Below are positions 39,176 to 52,560 of a stretch of 64,000 nt of DNA, in pieces (the stretch's first letter is position 1; each line of letters starts with the position of its first letter). The notes under the pieces were generated by a model that saw only the letters and a program-made list of their open reading frames with translations, made no database searches and had not been told where the DNA came from. The translations under genes were made by a program, and so were the position numbers. This DNA comes from Pelecanus crispus (lineage: Eukaryota; Chordata; Aves; Pelecaniformes; Pelecanidae): positions 4,421,001-4,485,000 of the forward strand of contig NC_134676.1 in assembly GCF_030463565.1 (NCBI RefSeq). The letters are read 5' to 3'.

Positions 39176-42100
39176 TCTCTAACATGTTATTGGAGAGATG
39201 GACGTAAGCTATTAAAAGTGCTGCCTGAGCAGTTCTTGAGAGAGGTGGGAATTTGTCTCCTGGACTTGGGTTAATTTAATTTCAAGTAGAGCACACATCT
39301 GGCCAGTCACCGGGAGGATACAGTAAACCATGGCATCCTGACACTTGCTGCTCTTCAGCAGAGCCAAAAGACTTGTCACACTGGTGATTTAGTCTGCCTA
39401 ACTTAGATACCTCCATCTTCATTATTTAGGGAAGGGGGAGTCCTCTTAAAATAAGCACATAAATTCCTCTTCTGCCTAGTGAAGAGGGGTAGATGCTCTT
39501 GAAAGCCAACCAAGGCAGAACCTGTCTGCCTAACTCAGGTGCTCAATCTCCTGCAAAGACATCTATGTCCTTCCATTGACTGGATAGAAAAGCTGGTCAC
39601 ATGCATTAGGACAATTGTTTCATTGAAACACAGGCATAAATTGGATCTTGGTCCCAGATGTTTCTGCAAAGCCTTGAGGACAAACAAAGAATACAAGCCA
39701 GCCAAGGGCTGCCAGGCCCAAGAAGAAGGAAACGTGAGTTTCTTCTTAGCGCTCCATCCAAAAACAGCTGACATCAGTAGACAGTCCCATGGGAACTGCT
39801 AAAAGCAACACTGGGAAAGTGCTTTTCTTTTATTCTTTCATATTTTTATAGCATCAGGACCATATCCAACTAAGTGAATGATTTCTTGAAAAGTTCAGTG
39901 TGTTTCCAAATTGGTTTTGGTCACACAGCCAGAGAAACGCAAGAGGTTTTTGTTAATTATTGCACAAAAAAAAACTTGAGTTATTAGGATCAATTCCATT
40001 TCTGTAGTCTTAAACAAGAATATTTTTGCTTCCTCTGTTTTTAGTTTCTGCATGGCTTACGCCAAGACATGTCATTTAAAATAATTAAAACCATTTGTTT
40101 TAACACAGTGCAGCAGTTTCTGTAGTGCTTTGCCTGTTTATTTTTTCTGTGTTTTCCTCAAGTCCAGTGTCACTCCCAGTGGGAACTGGAGCAGACATCT
40201 GACAGATCAGAGGCATGAATGAAATCACTCTTGCCTTTGCTTCATGGAAGGCAAGCAGACAGGCCAACTGGAGCTAAAACAAAATGAGCTTTGATTATTA
40301 AATGGATACTTATGTAGATGGATAACCAGATGTGTTTGACAGTGGATGTGAAAAGCATAGGGGGGGACGGATGGACGTACCTCAGGATTAGAACAGAAAG
40401 TAACACAAGCTTTCTTCTCTGAAACAATTAGTGAAATCACTTTCTGGACATTAAGAGCCCTGCATGTGCAACATTATACATTGGGCCTGCACAACCAATT
40501 TGGGTCAGTAGGATGTTTAAACTCTTAAGTGGTACCACTAATCTCCATTAATCTGACTTCAAAGATGAGACATAATGCTCACTACAAGAGACTAAGAGTT
40601 GTTAATGCATGTTCCTCAGCTGGAGCACTAATACATGACTCCAGCAGAAAGAACAGGATCTTCCAGGCTTGGGTGTGAGGGTTAAAAATAAACATCTATT
40701 TAGGGATATCTCCAGAATTGCTCTATTCTTTGCGTTCTTTCCACCCAGTTGTGCCCTTTGTCACTGTTGGTGCAAGGACAGTCATGAGGATGTCCTCTCA
40801 TTTGGGTTATACCCCAACCCCCCCAAAAAAACCCCTAGGATTGTTGCTTCCTCATGCAGCCTACATGATGAACTGCTGACCTCATTTAATGAGGAAGAGT
40901 TAGGGCAGTGAGCCATGGATTTTCACCAAAGCACATGGGATGGAGAAAAAAAAGTTGGTCAACCAAGATTTAATCTCAACCCCATAATTATAAAGCAGGA
41001 ACGACCATGGAAGCCAATGAAATTATGCTGGTCTAAAGCACCTAACTGAGAGGAAAATCTCTGGGGGTTTATATCACGCTAGAAACACAGCTTTGAAATT
41101 CCTCCTCTTTTTGTTGTTCCAGTGCAATGTGTAGTTTCATGATGAATCTCAGAAGTCAGTGTAAAGAGTCACCACTCTGGCTGAGTAGGATTACTCCATG
41201 TGTTCCTGATGTCTCCAGGAAAATATTTGTTTTTACATTCTTGGGAGAAAAGCAGCATTTTTGTCAAAAATATCAAAATTTCACCTTTCTTTAATTCCAC
41301 AGGTTTTGAAATAGATTCATTTCTCATTACATTTTTTCCAACATTTGTTACTGAAATATTTCCCAAAGCAATTCATTGAAATTTATCAAAATCAGGGAGA
41401 AAGAGGTTTTATTGTAGGAAAAATTATAATACCTTTCTCAGTTAAAGTCATGTTGATTAAAAAATAATAGTTACATGTAGTTTACAAAACAGAAGTAACA
41501 GCTATGGTTTCAAAATCAAACTTTCTGTCTGAATAATTTTGAGCAGCTTTACTTGAAGATATGCCTGGGAGAAAAGGTCTTGTCTAATGCTGTGGCCAAA
41601 CCAAAAGCCTTATTCTGTAAATGCTTTAAGATCTTTTCAAGAAAGGCATAATCACCTAAGTGCCTATTGTAAAACTCAAGCAAAAGCTAAATGGTACTTT
41701 GTGCCTCGCTGAGAAAGAGTTGTCTAGAAACCAAGAAAAACATTGAAAAACTTCTAACATGTTCTGATGTAAAAAAATCTCTGATTTCAAAACTTTAACT
41801 GGGGTAGTCTCCCCAGATCGTGTGCCAGGCGTATAACCACAACTAGCACGAGCTCCCAGTCTGAGCCTGACCATGGCTCTCCTCATATCAAAGACAGCTT
41901 TGCCTTTGACTTTCTTCTGCATGGTGTCTTCTGTCCTCCTGCCTATTGCGCTCCTCATCTGAACGTCAGCAGACTGTTAAGTAAGATTTCATAAAATTGC
42001 TGAAATTCTCACTTGTCCCCAAGGAGTCCACCACAGGAGACAGTCACAGTGAAAAAGTTCCTAGGATCCATGAATAAACAATCTTGTTATTCTCTGCCTT

Positions 42101-42690
42101 CCTCAGAGATTTCTATGTCTGCTGCTGAAATGGCTCGAGCGCTGCAAACTAATTATAAAATTATAAAATTATTCTGTTAATAAAGGCAGGTAAGATAGTT
42201 TCTAATTATCACTATGATAAAACTCTTCTGCAGCTGTAGGATTTGTCTTACCCTGCAGCAAGGTGGGACCCATCTCATGTAGCTCAGGCTGTGTGGGATC
42301 AACCCAGTGGGTGGGATTTGGCTCCACAGGCAGACACACGGGACTCGATCCTGCTGCCTCGATGCAAGTGTCCAGCCACGTCAGAGGGTCCCTGGTCATC
42401 TCACACGGCCTTGGCTCCTGCTCCAGAAGGACACTATCCCCTCACAATCCTCTCATAAGTGATAACTCAGATAGCCCTGGACATCTCAAGTGGCAGTAGA
42501 CACATATGCTTTGGCAACCGGATCAACTGCTTGTACCACCTCGATCTCCATCAGCTCTGCTGGGAGCTGGGACCCCAGTGCACATGCAGACACCTATGAG
42601 CAAGACACCCCTCCATCTGTGCGCATCATCCAAATGCTGCGTATAGACAATGAAGATACATGTCCCCCAACCATGGCTCACATGACCTGC
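39176..42690. other. Non-coding interval
   Basis: No gene or RNA recognised. The part at about 42240-42690 is more GC-rich than its surroundings and might be an unrecognised repeat next to the LTR insertion. Confidence 0.5.
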
Positions 42691-42695
42691 CTTGG

Positions 42696-43265
42696 TGTCC
42701 TGGTTTCGGCTGGGATAGAGTTAATTTTCTTCCTAGCAGCAGGCATAGTGCTGTGTTTTGGATTTAATAGGAGAAGAATGTTGATAACACGCTGATGTTT
42801 TTAGTTGTTGCTCAGTACTGCTTATGCCAGTCAAGGACTTTTCAGCTTCCCATGCTCTGCCAGGGGCACAAGAAACTGGGAGGGGGCACAGCCAAAATAG
42901 TTGATCCAAACTGACCAAAGGGCTATTCCATACCATATGACATCATGCTCAGTATAGAAACTGGGGGGGGTTGGCCGGGGATCAGTGATCGCTGCTCGAG
43001 AACTGTCTGGGTATCGGTCAGCGGGTGGTGAGCAATTGCATTGCGCATCACTTGCTTCGTATATCATTATTATTATTATCATTATTATATTGTTACTATT
43101 ATCATTACTATTTTACTTTATTTCAGTTATTAAACTGTTCTTATCTCAACCCAGGAGTGTTTCTCACTCTTACTCCTCCCATTCTCTCCCCCATCCCATC
43201 GGCGTAGGGGCAGTGAGCGAGCGGCTGCGTGGTGCTGAGTTGCTGGCTGGGGCTGAACCACAACA
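42696..43265 (+). mobile_element. Solo LTR of the same family (family A, copy 3)
   Basis: A 570-bp element flanked by the perfect 5-bp duplication CTTGG (42691-42695 and 43266-43270). By eye it is about 93% identical to the copy at 2776-3344 over the first 140 bp, and it shares the ATT-rich internal repeat, the TATA-like box and the ATTAAA signal. It is a solo LTR in the same orientation as copy 1. Confidence 0.92.
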
Positions 43266-44984
43266 CTTGGATACATCACTCCAAAAGCATTCCTCAACAC
43301 AGATGTAGCCCAGACTCCTCAGGCTTGATTCAGCTGTCTAAAAGGTATGCGTGGTGCTAGATATAGATACCCCAGGATGGGAGATGCATCCCTGCGGGAT
43401 TGACAATCTGACACGAGTCAACAGGGTAGCTGACAAGCCAAGGAGCACACCCTGGAGGGGTTCAAGTGGCACCCAACACTTAACCCCTTGTTGAAGGCAG
43501 CTATCTAAATTTTAGGTGGTCCCATTAGAGGGGTCCCATCATTAAATCAGTGACAAAACTTCCACTGGCTTCAGCCCAGCCAGGACTTCACACCATAAAC
43601 AGTTCCTATCAATTATGAAAGGAAAGTGAACACAGGTCTTGCTAAAGTGAGATCACATGAAGAGTTTCTTCCGCACCTTCCCCAGGGTATTGTGCCTTCC
43701 TCCTGCATTTCCTATTGGAAATCTTATTTTTTGTTCTACTTTTGTGGAAGACAAAGGTGACCTCCCCAGCTGAGGGCAGGCTGCCTGGGTTTGACATATG
43801 CTTTTAAATGATGGCATGTCAAAGCATAAAAAAAGGTGTTGGCTGAAGTTTTATGTGGAGTTTTACAAGGTAGTAACGCAGACTATAAGCTGGTGCATTT
43901 AGGTGGCTGGGTGGGGAAATGTATGAAAAATGCATAAGAGGTTTGTGTAAGAAATGCAGTTCACTGGTGTTGCGTATTCATTAGTCTTTTTTTCAATGAA
44001 ATTATCCTAAGGAATTTTTTTTGGAGCTAAAGAGAAAGCACGTGCTCAGTAAGTGAGTTCAGCCACAGATTTCAGGGTCCTTAAGAACTCATTGACACAA
44101 GAGGCGACAACAGCTCTGCAGGTACTTTTATGGGTCTCTCAGGGCTGTTGGTTTTTTTAAGCCTGTGTGTTATGGATTTCCACAACAGGTGTTAACAGCT
44201 CAAGGCATCTTAATGCCTATTGGATTAAATAATGCACATTTTTGAAATTGCATGAAGTCTCTCCCACTGGGGAAATGCTATCCTTTTCGCCTTTACTTTT
44301 TAAATGAAAATAAAGCAAGTATTACAAAAATTACCAAAGAAATGGCTAAAATCCACCCCCAAAGCAACACAGAAGCTGGGCTGAAATTCTATGTTTAGCT
44401 CACTCCTCCTTTACCCAAGCCCTGAGGCTCCTGGGGCAGATCAGAGCAGAGAGGGAAGGGGTATGACCACATGCACAGCCAGAAAAGGTCAGGAGGGGTT
44501 AGAGAATGGGACATGGGAACAAAAGCACTGGTTAAACTGGTTAAAGGGTCTTTGATGCTCTTGCACCAATTCAGCCAGTACACTCCAGCTGAAAGTCTAA
44601 GCCAGAGCTTTGCTGGGAAGAAAACACAAGGAATAAATCCATTCCTAGGAGTGGGGGGAAACTGGCATCTCCTGGAGGGTCCATCCAGCCCTGGTGGGGG
44701 ACAGCCAGAGGACACGGCACATCCCACTTGAGCACGGCTGTCTTTGGGTGATCCACCCAGGGCTCCGGACCCCCCACTCAGGTGGACATGTCCACCCTGG
44801 TGCCCATGTGTGGTCGGTCAGGCCTGGGGGCACGTGGCCAGTGCAGTGGAGCAGAAGGACGGATCCAGCCATGCCCGGTGCGGGCAAGAGCAGAGCCCAG
44901 CCTTGACCCTGTTCTCCTGGGTGCTAACGCTCTCCTTGGACCCCTATTTTGGGGAGCTCTTCTGCAAAAAACAGGGGGTGCTTT

Positions 44985-45330
44985 GTTAAAAGTTTCGCTG
45001 TTATTCGGGCTTTAATTGTGGGTTTAAAAGTGTTTATTAATGCCCTGTTGATAGCTAACAGTGAAGCACTGCTGCCCCCCCCCTTTTGCGATATGCAAAC
45101 AGTGGTGATTAAGCACCAGATTAAACATCTTCATGAATATTTAAAAGGCTGGTTTTGAAAGTTTCCTGTCCTTTTACACTAATAGCCCCATTAAAACCTG
45201 TTTACAAGCCAGTCATGAGAGTAACTGTGTGCACTTAAAACACGAGAGAGTTCCCCTAGAGGAGTGCTTTAACCACGTGAGAATGGCAGCTGATCAATAG
45301 GGATCTTAAAGTAAGACTGTCTGCCTAAAC
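44985..45330. promoter_or_regulatory. Candidate conserved non-coding element
   Basis: Complex, non-repetitive sequence with an octamer-like ATATGCAAAC, a GGTGATTAAGCACC segment, TCTTCATGAATATTTAAAAG and CCACGTGAG (E-box). It looks unlike the decayed repeat DNA around it. Confidence 0.3.
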
Positions 45331-47609
45331 CCAATGGAAACAACCCTTACAATATAGATACAAAGAGCTGGCAAGGACCCAACTGGTTAATTAGGGAGGC
45401 AAAATGGTAATAATAACAACAATTATATTTACTTGAAGGTCCAGCTGTCCTGGTCCTGGGTGTCTGGCTGCCACGGGACTTCTCAGAAGCTGCCTTAAAG
45501 ATATTAACGGCAGCCAGGAAAAGGCCAAAGAAAGTTTTAAATAAACTTAACAGCTTGGTGTTTCCTGGATCTTCTTATCTTTTACACATCAGCCCCTGAT
45601 TGCACACAGCCAGAGCCTGCAATGGGGATGCAGATACCATAGGATAGCTGTTAATAATTCATGCAATCTGCATGTTATGTAGAAGTAGGGTGGAATAAAC
45701 ACAAGTCTTACATATATAGGGTGTATATCCATAATAGAAGAGGTGGGCATATTCAACCAGTGCTGTAAACCCAAAATTTAAATCTGTGGTGCTGAACTCT
45801 CTTACATGGACATTACTCTTGGCCTGCTATCTGTTACTCGCCCTACGTTATATCACAATCACTTACTTCGTTGCCTTGTTCTTTGTTAAGGGGCTATGAA
45901 GCAGCACAGCAGCTTTGTAAAGGTGTTTGAGTTCAGCACGGGTGGTAGGTGCTTAAATACCGTGAAAAACTTGGGCCTTTGTATCTGTTCTGGTGCCACC
46001 GAGCACACTGGAAAGAAATCTATTGACATCAGTAGGCTTTGGATTAGGCTCCTGCTGTGTTATTAAGTGAATTATTAATTATTAATAATAACATAACAGA
46101 AATCACATGTTGCCTTATTCAACCATTCAATTTTGCCTTATGTGGGGGTTTTTGAAAATACAGTCGCCGAGTTTAAATACAAGTGTGGATTGATTGTTCA
46201 GCCTCCTTACTCATTGCCAAGGAGAGAGTATGCTTACATATGGGTGTCCAGTTTTAAATGAATATTGATTGACTGAAATTCATGCCGTCTGCTTCAGTTT
46301 AACTGTTTGGCAAAACTAGAGATGTCAATAAAACTGGATTGAATTTTGAATGGTATTAAAACTTTCTGGAGCCAAGGTAATCATGATGGAAAAAGTAATA
46401 AACGGCTGGAGACCTTACAAGCATGGGGCTTTTCCTACTGCTGTGAAGCCCTCTGGGGTTAGGGGTGTTTAGACCAAATGTTAAAAGGCCAGTAGAGCTG
46501 CTAATGGTCTTTCTGTCCCTTTGGCTGCAGCAAATATAAATAGCCAAAGTAGATGCTGTAGCTTGTACCTTCCTAAAACTTGGCCAAAAGAAAGCCTTCA
46601 TAATGTTTCTTTGGATAATGAGGTTTGGGAAAGTGCCACCCTTTCAAGTGAGGGGCAGCTGACTGCATGTCCATGAAATCTTCTCTGAGTTTGCCCCCGT
46701 GGGATTGGCACTCGCCTGTCCTGGCTCCCCGAGGAAGACACACCTGCCCTATCTGCAGGAGAAGTGGCACTCGGCAGAGTGGGGAGCAGAGAGCTTGGGG
46801 AGAGCAGGGGGGTCTCACCATACAGTATTTAGGATTTAATTCCTGGGACAGGAATTCATGGGGTAAGAGCACAGTGCATGGTCCAGCCATCTGCATCTTC
46901 ACTGCATCCCAGTGACCCAGCAATGTTTATTGCACTTTTCTGCTTATTTATGGTCATTATTATTTACTCACCCACTTGTTAGTGCACTTAGTGTGACTGA
47001 AGTGCAGTGGAATTAAGGCACTGATCTCTCCAAATTGTTATCCTATTTCTAAATTGTTCCCTTGGGGATTTGTCCTATGGATGAATCCATATCCCCCAAA
47101 TTTAGTCACTTGAAGGTCAGGCTATCTAATCCGGCAGCTATCTAGACTCCAGAGGTGCCTCCTCTTGCCCTGTAATGATGAATTGATGGCACTTAGGTTT
47201 GCTCTGGGAAGGACTTGGGCAATTAATACTAGGAGAGCTAAATCCACTTGCATGGTTTACACAAGACTGTACGTAACAGCTGGTAGCAAGGCAATGAGTT
47301 GAATCAGGCTGCCTTGCAGGTTTGGTGTACGCCCCAACCCTGGCCTAGGTCTTCAACTATCCACCCCAGTTTTGGGCTGGAACTGTGAAAAGAGTCAGCT
47401 CCACAGTAACCCAGCAAGAGCAGGCTCAAAGGATGGTGCCCTGCTGTACAAAAAGCAGCAGGGCTGCAGATGGCTTGAAGGCACTTCTTCAAAAACACCT
47501 CTCACATCTTCTCTGGAGTGGCTTTTTCCTGGGAATTGGACTGTGACTTAATAAAACAACACCAGGAAAGCCAGCCCATACTATCTGTGTGTTTCTACTG
47601 CTGCAGAGC

Positions 47610-47740
47610 TGTCAAAACTAGTGTCCGTGTTTATTACCTGCCAATTAATTAACAATCATGAATGAAAGCAGATGGGAAACACTTTAATTTCTGGGCCAAA
47701 CTAATCTGTAATGGTACTCCTCTGAAATTAGTTATGTGCT
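47610..47740. promoter_or_regulatory. Candidate non-coding element (TTAATTAA-rich)
   Basis: GCCAATTAATTAACAATCAT, ACACTTTAATTTCTGG and AAACTAATCTGTAATGG occur in about 130 bp of non-repetitive sequence. Confidence 0.25.
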
Positions 47741-50261
47741 TGCTTGATTCCTAAATATCATCTTACTAAAGTATGCTAGCATTGCTGTGAAAGAAAAGGC
47801 CATATTTAAGGTACATAATATAGGGACTTACTTGCTCACAAGGATAAATTAGGGACAAATCCTTGTCAGGTTTTCCCTGATGTCAAAAGCAGATGAAGAT
47901 ATTTTTAAGCCCCTTCTCCACATTTCTCCGTTGTGATGAGGAACGCTCATCTTGTGGAAGTAGAAAATTTTGTTCTCCTTGGAGCATTTCACCATTTGAG
48001 GTTGGAGGGTGACCCTGCAGACAGATGCATTATCACAGCTAGAGGGGAGCTAAACCACGGTGGAGGAGCTGGAGTAGGAGGCAGTGGGTGAGGAAAGGGA
48101 AGATGGGAATTAAACTCATTCTGTCACCGGTGAAAACTCACTACCCCTCCAAACTGCTATTACACCACTGAAGTCATGGGTTCTGGAAATACCTAAATGA
48201 GAATTAGTGGGATGGCAGCAATGAAAGAAACAGCAAGGTAGAGGTAGAGGTGATTTGGCAAGCTGATAGCAAGGCAGAAGCCACCAGTTCGCCCAGGTGA
48301 GCGGTCCTAACCCCAGGTGGGAGGTGGTGGGAGCATCAGGCAGAAGAGTGAGCTGTGGGGCTGAGAAAGGCTTGGACCTGGAGGCACAGGGGCTATTCCA
48401 GGGGTAGTAATAACGGACTGTGGGACAGAGGTGGCTCTGAGAAAGGGTTGAAATCCACGGGCTCCAGGATACGGAACATGAGTTTTTGGAGAAGGAAGAT
48501 GGGTGCAAGAGGACAGAGGCTGGAGGTGACAGGCATCCCCACTGGGCATTCACCCAGGCAAATTTAACCAGGACCGTAATCTGGGGGTACTCGAGTTGAG
48601 AATCATTGCAGCTCCTACCCCACCACATCCCCTGTTTTGCTTCTTGAAAGACCTCATCTCAAACTGCTGGTTAGAGGGCTGTGAGGCAGGGGCTGTTCTG
48701 GGTCTGTAGCATGTGTGTGGGAAATCCATGAAAATCTGAATCAATAGACAGGAGGAGAGGGGAAAAAAAAACTTCCTGCTGCCACTTACATACTTACCTA
48801 TCAAAAGCCAACCCTGCTGGCTTTTCTCATATGGTCTGAAGAGAAGTTATGATTGCTGGTAGACTGAAAAATGTTTATACTCAGTATTAACACAGATAAG
48901 TAGATGGTCTCAGCCCTGGGGAGCAGGGAGTGGAGCTTGGTTCTTCCTTTCCCAGCAGTCAACATAAGAGGCGGGAGCACCACGTCTGAAGTATCATGAG
49001 CAACCATGCTTCTCACCCCAGGCTCTGTAAGAGTGTCCACTACAAAAAACAAAAATAAATTTTGAGAATATAGGGAGAGGTGAACAAGGGCTGCTGAAAG
49101 AAAGAGCTCAAAGGCACACACTGGTTCCTGATGGACCAGAAACAGGATCTGCCTGAGAGTGGTATTGGGTGGATGTGGTAGGATAGTACCTCTCCAGGCT
49201 GGAGAGTGTTGATACTAATAGTAAATGAAACAACAGGAGGAAGTTGGATGGTAAGAGTAATAGCAGTGATACCAAAAACCTGTATGGTAATAACTGGACA
49301 TGAGAATATCATGACTTTAAAGAAACCTTCATTCATAGGAATTTATTAATTCCAAGTGTTTTGAGAGGACTATTTTTTGTGATATTGAACGCAAATCAGT
49401 GGCCGGAAGAGCTGAATGAACTCTGTGTTTCATCCAAAGGGCAGGGCAGATACGTGCTTGGGTTACAGTTAATAATGTGGTATTAAAATTATACATGTCA
49501 ATTTATTCCATATATAATCAAAACACATTTCAGGATTTCCTGAACTGCCTGAAGTAGGGGCACTGGCTAGCATGAGACAAAATTCTTCTTTTTTAATCAA
49601 AAGATCAAGATGAGTTGGGTAAATTTTATAATAGGTGTAGGTGCCATAAAATATGCTGATGCCTGCTTTGAAAATCTCCTGTGTCCATTATAAAGATTGA
49701 CTCCGATGGGTACATGTTAGGTGCCTAAATTTGACAAACAAATTGGTAGGAGCATTTTCTTTTAAATGCTTCCAAATTTATGAAAGGAACAGATCAGAAG
49801 GTGGATTGATCTTATGGCCATGACCCTGAAATTGGATTGTTCCAGGACGTAAGTGCATAGGATCCAGTCCCTTGGCTGAGTTAATGGTAGACACTGGAGA
49901 TAGTTATTATTGACCTGCTTTCAGTGTCACCGGGGCTTTTGGCTTGGGTTTTGACTAATAAGTAGCTGATTTTATGAAATGGTCTGTGCTCAGCACACTA
50001 TAGGTGCGTATGTGACCGGGAAGTATCACGCTGTTGGACATCAACAGTGTGGACATCTGAAATGAGGTGAGGCATCCCACTCTGCAGCTGGGAGACTGCA
50101 AAGTCGGTTCAGCAGACGTCCTTGCTCCGTGACCCAGAAACTCTTGGTTGCCTGCTGGAAACTCTTGGTTGGCCACTACCTGTGGCCTCCAAACCATTCT
50201 GGGACCTATTACTGAACTGCCCTTGCCACTGAGTGTGGTGATAATCTGCCCACCGAAGAGA

Positions 50262-50305
50262 ATGGATGGATGGATGGATGGATGGATGGACGGATGGACA
50301 GATGG
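50262..50305 (+). repeat. (ATGG)n tetranucleotide microsatellite
   Basis: About ten tandem ATGG units with one interruption (ACGG) near the right end. Simple repeat; no coding meaning. Confidence 0.95.
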
Positions 50306-51059
50306 AATGAGTGATACCCACTGGTTTTCATGATTCTTTCTCTAATGTAGATCTTCTCACTATAATATATGTATTTTTAAACCATTCCATAATATTCCCC
50401 AGAATGGCTTTTAGAAGTAAGAAGTCCCATTCATTTCAACGAGTGTTGGACCAGGCTCTGTATTAATGAAGCCGGTAGCTCCCAGTTGGCTCCTGCAGAT
50501 CACTGGGATCACACCACCATAAGAGCCAGTCCAAAGCTGTCCACGGACTAATAATTAGCACCTCTTTCACAGCATCTTTACGGTGCATGCAATTAAAAGT
50601 TGGATGACAAAAAGAAAAGACTGGCAGCGATCCACTGTCTCAACGAGCCTGGAAATGTCTGAATCAAATAATGGAGTTACTACATGGTTTCTAAGTTCTT
50701 GGGAATCTTTCATTTTATGTAGCTTTTCAATGATGCTTTTAGCTATGATTGATCTCTCTTTTTTTTTTATTTTCAACTGCACTGTGAAGAAGCGAGACTG
50801 AAAGCTAAAATATGAGAGAGTTTTTAACTCAACTGCATTTTATAAAATCTGTCTGAGATGCTTTTAGATGAATGATACTCCCTAAACACATTCACACTCA
50901 CACATCCTTTCCAGGTGTCTAAATTGACACTTGAAGAAGAGGTCATATTTTTCCAACTTTGGTATCTCAACTGAGCAATCCCAATCCAAAGTAGATTGAT
51001 TTTCAGAAATGCCCAGTCTGGACAGATGGGCAGCAAACCAGATTACTCACAGGGCACTC

Positions 51060-51190
51060 TTATTTGAGAGCTTATCTTTAAAATGTTGGTCTATAAATGG
51101 CTCTCTGCAAGGTCACACAGGAAATCATTGAACTAAAGAGTAAAATTCCAGGATTCTGGGTGTCCTCTGGCATGATCATAGCACTATACC
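51060..51190 (+). mobile_element. MIR-like SINE relic
   Basis: CTGCAAGGTCACACAGGAAA, with GAGTAAAATTCCAGGATTCT following, matches the 3' MIR block (CCAAGGTCACACAGGAAGTC ... GGGAATTGAACCCAGG). The 5' part is poorly preserved. Confidence 0.6.
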
Positions 51191-52045
51191 TCACCCCACA
51201 AATATGGTTATTTGAGGAGTTATTTCAGTGATTCTGTTATTTCAGACCAAAACAGAGAACTCCGGGCTTGAAAAATCAGTAGATGCCTTCACCATAACTT
51301 GATCTAGTGCCCAAAAGTGTTTCCATTTACTTGGTCTATTGGCTCCTGGCATGACAGTCTGGGACTTTTAGCACAAATACCTGCTTGGATCAGACCGATC
51401 TGACCTAGTAAATCCAACCTCAGAAGGACCAAAAACCACTCATGATAATGGTTAAGAAAAGCAATGTAAGGGATCTTTAACCCATGAGTCCTACAGCCAC
51501 TGATCTCAGAAGGAAAAATAATTCCCTCGATCTTTAAAATAACTGTTTAAAAAGAGCAGGTATGTGGCATAGTTACCTTACATGCTGAAATAGCAATTAA
51601 ACTTCTTGCAATGGCTTTTTAGGAGGAGAGAATTAAAATCTTCCCTTGTCTGCTCCGGTCCCTCCCCTTCATTCACCACGTACCATTAAAAGGGGAGGAC
51701 CGATACCGCGATAATATCGCAACATGGCTTGAAAAATCACACCTACAACCTTTACAAAACTGGTGAAACTTCCTCAGCTAGACAAAAGGGTTTCGGTCTT
51801 TGAAAGGCAGCCTTGCCTTTGTAAATTTGTCCTAGATTGCTGGGCCCTGGGTGGCCGCGAATTTCAGATTTGTCATCCTATTTTGGCTTTGAAGGTGCAG
51901 CACTAACCTGCCTGCCAACCGGCTGATCCCGCCGTTTCTTAGCTCCCTGTTTCACTTTCACTTCAATGGGAGTCTCAGGTGCACGGCGAAGAGGCTTTAA
52001 TGGATTAAACAAATAGAGCAAAGACATATAGAGCATACATCCAGA

Positions 52046-52097
52046 GCGCGCACGTCTGTGGGTGTACGTACACGCATACACGCGTGTATACACACAG
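52046..52097. repeat. Alternating purine-pyrimidine stretch (degenerate CA/TG/CG repeat)
   Basis: A run of CG, CA, TG and TA steps, including GCGCGCACG, GTGTACGTACACGC and CACGCGTGTATACACAC. It alternates purine and pyrimidine almost throughout, a pattern able to adopt left-handed DNA. Confidence 0.6.
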
Positions 52098-52369
52098 AGG
52101 TACAGGGTGAGACGAAACAATAAAACATCCAGATAAACTATTGGAAAAGATTCCCTTGATAAAGTTGAGCTTCATGCAGCAGCACAACGTATATATCCTT
52201 TATTTCTGCATCGTTTCTGTGCCGTGGTCAAAGAGTATTAGAGGATACATTTCTGTTCTAAATTACATCTGGGTAAATCCAGAGGAATTCCCCTGAGCCA
52301 CGTTTACCTCTAAGATTTTGCCTACGTGGTGACACTCAGGAAAATAACCCAAATTAGCTGAAGGTGAGA

Positions 52370-52560
52370 ATTTAAAAGTGGATTAATTAAACTGCGTGAA
52401 ACCCCTGTGAAGGTTGTTCTTATTCAGAATTCAGGTGGTCTTCATTCAATTTAATTTAATTCACTTTGGAAATTAATTCAGATTAATTGTCCTAACAGGT
52501 TTTATGTACCTATTCCAGATTAACACTGGGGTAATAAAATGAATTGTAACCCACTGACTT
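52370..52560. promoter_or_regulatory. Candidate enhancer-like element rich in TTAATTAA cores
   Basis: Contains GGATTAATTAAACTG, CAATTTAATTTAATTCAC, GGAAATTAATTCAG and GATTAATTG within 150 bp. No repeat was recognised. Confidence 0.3.
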
